DNA of 10,930 nt from an uncultured Collinsella sp. (GTDB lineage: Bacteria > Actinomycetota > Coriobacteriia > Coriobacteriales > Coriobacteriaceae). The notes beneath the pieces are model-generated. The model made no database searches and was not told the DNA's origin. It was given only the letters and a program-made list of their open reading frames with translations. How positions within the stretch are numbered: the stretch's first letter is position 1; every line of letters starts with the position of its first letter. Shown one piece after another: positions 1-5,315 of this stretch. The DNA lies in assembly GCA_900754435.1 (NCBI GenBank), contig CAAECT010000251.1:1-10930 (forward strand). Direction: 5' to 3'. A program made the position numbers and the translations under genes.

Positions 1-43
1 CCCGCGTAGCGGGTGGTTCAAAGCTGGCCGTTGGGCGGCCAGC
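1..43. other. Two adjacent stem-loops at the window edge
   Basis: A 5-bp stem with a 3-nt loop (1-13) is followed by an 8-bp perfect stem, GCTGGCCG pairing with CGGCCAGC around a 5-nt loop (23-43). Neither is followed by a T-run on either strand, so they are not clear intrinsic terminators. They may be the 3' end of a transcript or repeat that begins outside the window. The stretch from 1 to 138 holds no gene that I can support. Confidence 0.4.
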
Positions 44-60
44 AAACTAAAGTCTTGAAC

Positions 61-85
61 AAAAGCGCGGCCTAAAAGGCCGCGC
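61..85 (-). terminator. Candidate intrinsic terminator downstream of ilvE
   Basis: A perfect 8-bp GC stem, GCGCGGCC pairing with GGCCGCGC around a 5-nt loop (65-85), is followed on the minus strand by TTTT (64-61). It is the first stem plus T-run met after the ilvE stop, about 195 nt downstream, and would end an ilvE transcript after it has passed the long palindrome at 139-263. It is inferred from structure only. Confidence 0.55.
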
Positions 86-138
86 ACCATCTTTAATTCA
101 GATTAATTATTGTTCGTTGTGACATCGCCGAGCCCGCA

Positions 139-263
139 GGGCGGAGAGCAAGCTCCCTCCCGGCGCACTCCGCAGGACGCAAGAAGCCCTCGCCGCACGA
201 AGTGCGCAGCGAGGGCTTCTTGCATGTCCGAGGACGCGCCGGGAGGGAGCTTGCTCTCCGCCC
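139..263. repeat. 125-bp long imperfect palindrome
   Basis: Outer arms of 28 bp (139-166 and 236-263) are perfectly complementary. Inside them lies a 12 x 12 nt unpaired segment (167-178 and 224-235). A second perfect stem of 15 bp follows (179-193 and 209-223), then a 5-bp tip (194-198 and 202-206) with a GAA loop. About 48 base pairs can form in total. The element starts 16 nt after the ilvE stop and has no T-run after it on either strand, so it is not a classical terminator. I see no target-site duplication and no coding capacity of its own. It may be a repeat or MITE-like element, or a 3' mRNA structure. Confidence 0.8.
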
Positions 264-279
264 GGACAGGAAAGGCTAA

Positions 280-1332
280 TTACGCGACGGTGTAAACCCA
301 GTTGTGCTTGTCCTCGACAGCACCGGACTGGATACCAGTCAGGGTCTCGCGAAGCTTCTTCATCACAGGGCCGATCTCGGTGTATCCAGCCGGGAAGGTC
401 ACGGTCTCGTCGGCGCCGTAAACCTTGTTGTCGATCTCGCCAACCGGGGAGATGACGGCAGCGGTGCCGCACAGGCCGCACTCGACAAAGGTACCGGCCT
501 TGACCTCGGCCCACTCGACGGGACGCTGGTCAACGGTCATGCCCAGGTCCTGAGCGACCTGAACGAGCGAGCGACGGGTGATAGAGGGCAGGATGGAGTC
601 GGTGTGCGACTGCGGAACGACGAGGGTGCCGTCCTCCTTCACGAACAGGACGTTGGCGCCACCGGTCTCCTCGACATAGGTACGGGACTCGGAGTCAAGA
701 TACAGGTTCTCGGCATAGCCCTCGCGATGGGCCTCCATCGTGGGCTTAAGGGACATGGCGTAGTTCAGGCCGGCCTTGATGTTGCCGGTGCCGTGCGGTG
801 CGGCACGGTCATACTCGGAAACGCGCAGTTTGACGGGCTTGAGGCCACCCTTAAAGTACGGACCGACCGGGGTCACGAGGATGCGGAACGTGTACTCAGG
901 AGCGGGAGCCACGCCGATCACGTCACCGGAGCCGATCATAAACGGACGCACGTACAGGGTCGCGCCAGAACCGAAGGGCGGAACCCAGGCGGCGTTGGCA
1001 GAAACGACCTGCTTGACGGCCTCAACGAACTTGTCCTTGGGGAACGGGGGCATCTCGAGGCGCTGCGCAGAGTTATACATGCGCTCGGCGTTCATGTCGG
1101 GACGGAAGCAGACGATGCTGCCGTCCTCGGCGGTGTAGGCCTTCAGGCCCTCAAAGACCTCCTGGCAGTAATGGAAGATGCCGCCGCACTCGGAGACATG
1201 CAGGGTGTGGTCGGTGGTCAGGCCGCCCTCGTCCCACTCGCCATCCTTCCAATGAGCCTCGTAGCTGTAATCGGTCTTCATGTAGCCAAAGCCGAGGCTA
1301 CCCCAATCGATATCCTTCTTCTCGACAGTCAT
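280..1332 (-). CDS. ilvE: Branched-chain amino acid aminotransferase
   Basis: This is a 350-residue PLP enzyme of fold type IV, of the longer BCAT2-like class. It interconverts leucine, isoleucine and valine with their 2-oxo acids using glutamate/2-oxoglutarate, in the cytoplasm. Visible family motifs are FEGLKAY (60-66), the FRPDMNAERM stretch (76-85), the PLP lysine in GTGNIKAGLNYA (Lys186), EETGGANVLFV (221-231) and GTAAVISPV (289-297). The length is typical. The ATG at 1332 was chosen because AAGGAG (1344-1339) lies 6 nt upstream and the protein then begins close to the usual family N terminus. The frame stays open to 1482, but that 50-residue Arg-rich extension has no family counterpart. 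The gene appears monocistronic: a terminator lies between it and the upstream DedA gene. The human BCAT CxxC redox pair sits after GTA and is absent here. The C285-x-x-C288 seen in this protein is at a different place. Confidence 0.96.
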   Translation of the reverse strand: MTVEKKDIDWGSLGFGYMKTDYSYEAHWKDGEWDEGGLTTDHTLHVSECGGIFHYCQEVFEGLKAYTAEDGSIVCFRPDMNAERMYNSAQRLEMPPFPKDKFVEAVKQVVSANAAWVPPFGSGATLYVRPFMIGSGDVIGVAPAPEYTFRILVTPVGPYFKGGLKPVKLRVSEYDRAAPHGTGNIKAGLNYAMSLKPTMEAHREGYAENLYLDSESRTYVEETGGANVLFVKEDGTLVVPQSHTDSILPSITRRSLVQVAQDLGMTVDQRPVEWAEVKAGTFVECGLCGTAAVISPVGEIDNKVYGADETVTFPAGYTEIGPVMKKLRETLTGIQSGAVEDKHNWVYTVA

Positions 1333-1361
1333 ATGTCGCTCCTTACATACACAGTTGCAAA

Positions 1362-1445
1362 CTCGCGAACCCGCACGCAAGGACCGAGGCCGACCGCGTC
1401 GCAACGTCGCACGCCCGGAGCGTAGAGCCGGACGGGACACGCGAG
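1362..1445 (-). other. Structured 5' leader of ilvE (candidate)
   Basis: If transcription starts near 1479, the ilvE leader is about 146 nt. Within it CTCGCG (1445-1440) and CCCG (1436-1433) can pair with CGGG (1373-1370) and CGCGAG (1367-1362), closing a large GC-rich domain just upstream of the ribosome site. I found no T-box TGGNACCGCG element and no branched-chain-rich leader peptide. Since the region is very GC-rich, the pairing could be chance. Confidence 0.3.
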
Positions 1446-1485
1446 CAGCATCAAAGCCGATGGCACGTCGATTCGCATGCACGAG

Positions 1486-1514
1486 ATTGTACTCCGCACG
1501 CGCGTCGGATAAAA
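1486..1514 (-). promoter_or_regulatory. Candidate ilvE promoter
   Basis: On the minus strand TACAAT (1491-1486) is a good -10. The hexamer 17 nt upstream, TTTTAT (1514-1509), is a weak -35. It lies in the only AT-rich stretch between the dedA terminator and ilvE. Start site and strength are inferred. Confidence 0.4.
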
Positions 1515-1558
1515 CGTTTTTCTTTAACTAACTAAAGTAATTTCATTTGACCGAAGCT

Positions 1559-1593
1559 AAAGAGGCCCGCCACCGTAAGCAGTGACGGGCCTC
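1559..1593 (-). terminator. Intrinsic terminator of the DedA gene
   Basis: GAGGCCCG (1562-1569) pairs with CGGGCCTC (1586-1593). After one mismatch the stem continues CAC/GTG around an 8-nt loop. Read on the minus strand the stem is followed by TTT (1561-1559). It starts 28 nt after the DedA stop and separates that gene from ilvE. Confidence 0.75.
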
Positions 1594-1621
1594 AACTGTA
1601 CGGTTTGCGCGTTGGCTCGAG

Positions 1622-2269
1622 CTATGCGTTCTTTTTGCCCAGCTTAGCCTTGACCAGACCGACCACGGTCGGGATGATCGACACGGCAACGATGCCAACG
1701 ATTAGCAGCTCAAAGTGCTCCTGTACAAAGGGAATGCCACCAAAGAAGTAGCCCAGCAGTGTAAAGAGCGTTGACCAGGTAATGCCACCCAGCACGTTAA
1801 AGATGACAAAGTTGCGCCAGTGCATGCCGCCCATACCGGCAATAAAGGGCACAAAGGTGCGGATAAACGGGAAGAAGCGACCCAGGAAGATGGCCAGGTG
1901 ACCCCACTTGTCCAAGAAGTCCTCGGACTTTTTGATGCGCTCGGGCGTCATGGCCTTGACCTTGCCCGAAGCGATGATCTTGCGGCCAAAGAAGTGACCG
2001 ATCATAAAGTTGCACTGATCGCCCAAAATGGCAGCGGCCCATGCGGTGGCCAGAAGCGCCACGATGTTAAAGCCGCCGTTGTGGGCAAAGAAACCCGAGG
2101 CGAACAGCAGCGAATCACCGGGAAGGAACGGGAAGAACACCACGCCCGTCTCGATAAAGATGATCAGGAATACGCAGCCGTAGGCCATAAGCGGGCCGGC
2201 GGCGATCCAGCTGGCAATCGCGGTGCGCGGGTCTTTGAGCAGCTCGGCAATAAAATTGATGAAACCCAT
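1622..2269 (-). CDS. DedA-family membrane protein (VTT/SNARE-associated domain)
   Basis: This is a 215-residue polytopic inner-membrane protein of the DedA family. Family signatures are the E-x-G-x(4-5)-PF-LPGD segment (E40 to D52), GDQCNFMIGHFFGR (83-96) and FLGRFFPFIRTFVPFIAG (128-145), with conserved Arg and Pro in a re-entrant loop. Hydrophobic segments lie at about 23-47, 65-85, 128-145, 155-178 and 187-207. Some DedA proteins have been shown to recycle undecaprenyl phosphate across the membrane, and others affect proton-motive force or envelope stability. Which lipid this one moves cannot be told from sequence. The ATG at 2269 was chosen because GAGAGG lies about 9 nt upstream and the protein then begins with a usual amphipathic DedA N terminus. 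An in-frame start at 2353 adds 28 residues that lack family character. The gene is divergent from cysE and ends at its own terminator. Confidence 0.9.
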   Translation of the reverse strand: MGFINFIAELLKDPRTAIASWIAAGPLMAYGCVFLIIFIETGVVFFPFLPGDSLLFASGFFAHNGGFNIVALLATAWAAAILGDQCNFMIGHFFGRKIIASGKVKAMTPERIKKSEDFLDKWGHLAIFLGRFFPFIRTFVPFIAGMGGMHWRNFVIFNVLGGITWSTLFTLLGYFFGGIPFVQEHFELLIVGIVAVSIIPTVVGLVKAKLGKKNA

Positions 2270-2315
2270 GAAGTAAAACCTCTCAGTTGTGGGCGCGGAT
2301 ACGTCCAAGTTGACC

Positions 2316-2349
2316 AGTATACGGTTGCGGTGCCCCCTCGTGCGCAACC
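2316..2349 (-). promoter_or_regulatory. Candidate DedA promoter region with a dyad
   Basis: TATACT on the minus strand (2321-2316) is a good -10 about 47 nt upstream of the DedA ATG. No convincing -35 is present. Instead a perfect 7-bp inverted repeat, GGTTGCG (2323-2329) and CGCAACC (2343-2349), occupies the -35 region with its half-sites two helical turns apart. This suggests a regulator site, but no regulator can be named. Confidence 0.35.
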
Positions 2350-2423
2350 CCACAAAAGCATGACTCCATTACCAGCAAGTTTGCACAACTGACACTTGTA
2401 GCGCAAAGCCGCCAAGATTGTCC

Positions 2424-2451
2424 TTTTTAATCCCTAGCGAATCGCTATACT
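2424..2451 (+). promoter_or_regulatory. Candidate cysE promoter with dyad overlapping the -10
   Basis: TATACT (2446-2451) is a good -10. A weak -35, TTTTTA (2424-2429), lies 16 nt upstream. A 13-bp dyad, TAGCGA-A-TCGCTA (2435-2447), sits in the spacer and overlaps the first two bases of the -10, a position suited to a repressor. Transcription would start near 2458, about 35 nt before the GTG start. Confidence 0.45.
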
Positions 2452-2492
2452 TTATTGAATCGCATTGCCATGGCGCTAAGGGAGGGCGGCCG

Positions 2493-3197
2493 GTGAGCTT
2501 TATCAATACCATTCGCGAGGACATCAAGACCGTCCAGGCGCAGGACCCCGCCGCGCAAAACGGTCTGGTCATCTTCCTTTCCTATCCTGGCCTGCACGCC
2601 AAGTGGAACCACGTGCCCGAGCACTGGCTGTGGGAGCACGGTCATCGCTCGCTCGCCCGCGTGCTCTCGCCAATCACCCGCCACATCACCGGCGTCGAGA
2701 TTCACCCTGCCGCGCAGATTGGCAAGCACTTCTTTATCGACCACGCCATGGGCGTCGTCATCGGCGAGACCACCATTGTGGGCGACAACTGTGTGCTCTA
2801 CCAGGGCGTCACGCTCGGCGGCACCGGCAACGAGACCGGCAAGCGTCACCCCACCCTGGGCAACAATGTCACGGTGGGCACGGGCGCCAAGGTGCTCGGC
2901 AACATCCGCATCGGCAACAACGTCAAGATCGGCGGCAACTCGGTCGTCGTTAAGGACGTCCCCGACAACTGCACCGTCGTGGGCGTGCCGGGACGTATCA
3001 TCAAGCGCAACGGTTGCCGTGTGTTCGAGGAGAGTTTCGACGCCAAGCAGCATCGCGAGTACATGCCCGATGACGCCGCCGAGCAGTCCGCCCTCAACCG
3101 CCAGGGCATCACCGAGAATGCCCGCCGCGTCAAGGAACTCGAGCGAGAGGTGGCCGAGCTCAAGGCCCTCGTCGCCAAGCTCGTGGACGAACGCTAG
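2493..3197 (+). CDS. cysE: Serine O-acetyltransferase
   Basis: This 234-residue enzyme makes O-acetylserine from L-serine and acetyl-CoA, the committed step to cysteine, in the cytoplasm. It is of the shorter bacterial (EpsC/CysE) type. A helical N-terminal domain (1-66, with LSYPGLHA at 29-36) precedes a left-handed beta-helix of hexapeptide repeats (about 67-167). Expected active-site residues are visible: the Asp83-His84 pair in FIDHAMG and His119 in [14 protein letters not shown] (105-112) and VGVPGRII (163-170) are typical. The C terminus (about 205-232) is a predicted coiled coil with leucine heptads, possibly for assembly. The GTG at 2493 is preferred because AAGGGAGGG lies 7 nt upstream. 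An in-frame TTG at 2418 lacks a ribosome site and lies upstream of the predicted promoter. The gene appears monocistronic, with a strong terminator 40 nt downstream. Whether it binds the next cysteine-pathway enzyme cannot be judged here. Confidence 0.95.
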   Translation: MSFINTIREDIKTVQAQDPAAQNGLVIFLSYPGLHAKWNHVPEHWLWEHGHRSLARVLSPITRHITGVEIHPAAQIGKHFFIDHAMGVVIGETTIVGDNCVLYQGVTLGGTGNETGKRHPTLGNNVTVGTGAKVLGNIRIGNNVKIGGNSVVVKDVPDNCTVVGVPGRIIKRNGCRVFEESFDAKQHREYMPDDAAEQSALNRQGITENARRVKELEREVAELKALVAKLVDER

Positions 3198-3237
3198 GAA
3201 CGCAAGCGGCACAAAATGACATCGGCATCAACGCAAA

Positions 3238-3274
3238 GGCGCGCCAGGGAATTCATCCCCGGCGCGCCTTTTTT
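3238..3274 (+). terminator. Strong intrinsic terminator of cysE, probably bidirectional
   Basis: GGCGCGCC (3238-3245) pairs with GGCGCGCC (3261-3268). After one mismatch GGG/CCC extends the stem around a 7-nt loop. Six Ts follow on the plus strand (3269-3274). Read on the minus strand the same stem is followed by TTT, so it could also stop read-through from the convergent exporter operon. Confidence 0.9.
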
Positions 3275-3276
3275 CG

Positions 3277-3308
3277 ATGTGACATGTGGGACTGTCCCTT
3301 TGTCACAT
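3277..3308. repeat. REP-like inverted repeat A
   Basis: ATGTGACA (3277-3284) and TGTCACAT (3301-3308) form a perfect 8-bp stem around a 16-nt loop. The loop holds the near-palindromic core GGGACTGTCCC (3288-3298). On the minus strand the core reads AAGGGACAGTCCC, close to AAGGAACGTCCCC in the element at 8847-8881. The right arm overlaps the first base of the complement of the exporter stop codon. It lies between two convergent genes, next to the cysE terminator, and has no T-run of its own. Confidence 0.6.
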
Positions 3309-5314
3309 TATGCGAACTGGCTCAGATAGAGGTCGGCATAAGCGCCCTCGGCTGCGAGCAGCTCCTTATGCGTGCCCTGCTCGATAATGTTGCCGTGGTC
3401 CATGACCAAGATCAGGTCGGCGTCCACGATCGTCGACAGGCGATGCGCGATCACAAAGCTCGTGCGCCCGCGCATAAGCGCGTCCATGGCGCGGCCGATA
3501 GCAAGCTCGGTGCGCGTGTCCACGCTTGAGGTCGCCTCGTCCAGGATGAGAATCGCCGGGTTGTTGAGCAGCACGCGCGCAATGGTCAGCAACTGGCGCT
3601 GGCCCTGGCTGATGCTTTCGGCATCGTTGGCCACGCGCGTGTCGTAGCCCTGCGGCATGGTGCGCACAAAGAAGTCAACCTGGGCGGCGCGCGCAGCCGC
3701 AACAATCTCCTCGCGCGTTGCCTCGGGGCAGCCGTAGGCGATGTTCTCGGCAATCGTGCCGTCGAACAGCCAGGCGTCTTGCAGCACCATGCCAAACTGC
3801 TGACGTAGCTCGCCGCGATCCATGCGGCTCGTATCCACGCCGTCGAGCGTAATACGCCCGCCGTCAATCTCGTAGAAGCGCATGAGCAGGTTGATGAGCG
3901 TCGTCTTGCCTGCGCCCGTGGTTCCCACCACGGCAATCTTCTGGCCCGGCTCGGCGGTAAACGACACGTCGCGCATAAGCGGCTTGTCGGGCGAATAACC
4001 AAAGCGCACGTGCTCAAAGGAGACGCGACCCTCAACGCGACCCGGCAGCTTGGCGGCCTCGTCCGGCAGCGGATCGGCCTCCATCTCGGGCTCATCGAGC
4101 AGGTCGAACACGCGCTCCGCACTCGCCAGCGCGCTCTGCAGCGAGTTAAAGGTAAACGACAGCTGCGTCATGGGTTCGGACGCCTCGTAAATAAACTGGA
4201 AGAACGCCTGGAACACGCCGACGGTCATGTGACCGGCAACCAGCATGCTGCAGCCCACAAGCGCAATAACGATCTGCGCCAAACGGCCGATAAAGCGCAC
4301 CGCGGGGCCGACGGCATTGATCATAAAGTCGGCCTTGGTGCTCACGCGCGCCAGCTCGCCCGAGGCCTGGTGCACCTCGGCAGAGCTCTGGTGCTCGCGG
4401 TTGAATGCGCGAATCACCAAACGGCCCGAATAGCCTTCCTCGACCGCGCTCGTAATCTTGGACACCCACTCCTGGCGCTCGCCCGTCACATCGTGCGTGC
4501 GGCGCGAAACGACCTTCGTCACCAGCAGCGACAGCGTCATAAAGAACAAAAAGACGAGCGTGAGCGGCACGCTAAACACGAACATCACGATCACAGCGCC
4601 CACCACGGTACCGATCGACACCAGAAGCTGCAGCAAGCCGCGCTGCATGCTCTCGGACATCTTGTCCAAGTCGTTGGTCGCACGGCTGACGACCTCACCG
4701 GGACGATGCGCGTCAAAGAAGGCAAGCGGCAGACGGTTGAGCTTTTGCGCGATGCGGTTGCGCAGGCGCAGATTGAGACGCTCAGCGACGCTCGACATCA
4801 AAAAGCTCTGGAGCGCGTAGAACGAGGCAGCGGCCGTCCAAATCATAAAGTAGATGAAGATGGTCCTGCCGCAGTTCTCCCAGGTGATGTTGAAGGTGGT
4901 ATCGTTGGCAAACGCCACCTGAATGTGGCCCCACAGCTCATCGATCACGCGGGCGCTATATGCCGGCGCGGCGGTGTTAAAGATGGCATAGAACACAATG
5001 CTCGCGAACACGATATAGAAGCGCCAATGGTCGCCGGCAGCCTCGCTCCACAGGCGGCGCACCGTCGCCCAGGTGTCGCGGGGTTTCTCGTCCTCGTCCT
5101 CGTCGTCCACATCGCGCATGCGCTCTGCCTCAGCGCGGGCGCGCTCGTCCTCGGCGCGCTCGTTTTCCTCGTAGAGCGCTTGGCGGCGAGCCTCGCGCTC
5201 GGCTGCAGCCTTGACGGCGTCATCCAGCTCGGATGCCACGGCAGCCGTTTCCTCGACCAGTACCGCGGCAGCGGCGTCATCAACGCCGCCCTGCTTCTTG
5301 AGCTCCTCGGTCAT
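3308..5314 (-). CDS. ABC exporter half-transporter, consensus-site subunit
   Basis: This 668-residue protein fuses a six-helix type IV transmembrane domain (about 97-395) to a nucleotide-binding domain (about 428-665). It should form a heterodimer with the product of the upstream gene and export a small hydrophobic compound or peptide; the substrate is unknown. Motifs are Walker A GTTGAGKTT (464-472), Q-loop VLQDAWLF (510-517), signature ISQGQ (568-572, deviating from LSGGQ), Walker B ILILDE with the catalytic Glu593, and switch His624. It therefore supplies the working catalytic glutamate and histidine but the deviant signature. Residues 1-78 form an unusual extension rich in Ala, Glu, Asp and Arg, with an acidic run at 68-76, probably cytoplasmic and partly coiled coil. 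The ATG at 5314 was chosen because GGAGG lies 8 nt upstream. A GTG at 5323 has no spacing from that ribosome site. The upstream stop is separated by one base, so translation is likely coupled. Confidence 0.93.
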   Translation of the reverse strand: MTEELKKQGGVDDAAAAVLVEETAAVASELDDAVKAAAEREARRQALYEENERAEDERARAEAERMRDVDDEDEDEKPRDTWATVRRLWSEAAGDHWRFYIVFASIVFYAIFNTAAPAYSARVIDELWGHIQVAFANDTTFNITWENCGRTIFIYFMIWTAAASFYALQSFLMSSVAERLNLRLRNRIAQKLNRLPLAFFDAHRPGEVVSRATNDLDKMSESMQRGLLQLLVSIGTVVGAVIVMFVFSVPLTLVFLFFMTLSLLVTKVVSRRTHDVTGERQEWVSKITSAVEEGYSGRLVIRAFNREHQSSAEVHQASGELARVSTKADFMINAVGPAVRFIGRLAQIVIALVGCSMLVAGHMTVGVFQAFFQFIYEASEPMTQLSFTFNSLQSALASAERVFDLLDEPEMEADPLPDEAAKLPGRVEGRVSFEHVRFGYSPDKPLMRDVSFTAEPGQKIAVVGTTGAGKTTLINLLMRFYEIDGGRITLDGVDTSRMDRGELRQQFGMVLQDAWLFDGTIAENIAYGCPEATREEIVAAARAAQVDFFVRTMPQGYDTRVANDAESISQGQRQLLTIARVLLNNPAILILDEATSSVDTRTELAIGRAMDALMRGRTSFVIAHRLSTIVDADLILVMDHGNIIEQGTHKELLAAEGAYADLYLSQFA

Positions 5315-5315
5315 G

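Noticed and set aside
1..45. Possible tRNA 3' end, because of GGTTCAAA at 13-20
   Set aside because: The flanking bases do not form a T-arm stem, and no CCA end or acceptor stem can be drawn.
139..263. CRISPR-like repeat
   Set aside because: There are only two inverted arms, no direct repeats with spacers, and no cas genes.
1333..1482. Extended ilvE start adding 50 Arg-rich residues
   Set aside because: It has no ribosome site, lies at or upstream of the predicted transcript start, and has no counterpart in the aminotransferase family.
1507..1519. 13-mer GGATAAAACGTTT shared with 8139-8151
   Set aside because: About one such match is expected by chance among all position pairs in a window of this size. 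The two sites have no consistent position relative to their genes.
1333..1621. T-box riboswitch upstream of ilvE
   Set aside because: No TGGNACCGCG-type element and no terminator/antiterminator pair were found on the minus strand.
2418..2492. In-frame TTG start for cysE giving 259 residues
   Set aside because: It lies upstream of the predicted -10 and has no ribosome site. The GTG at 2493 has an excellent one.
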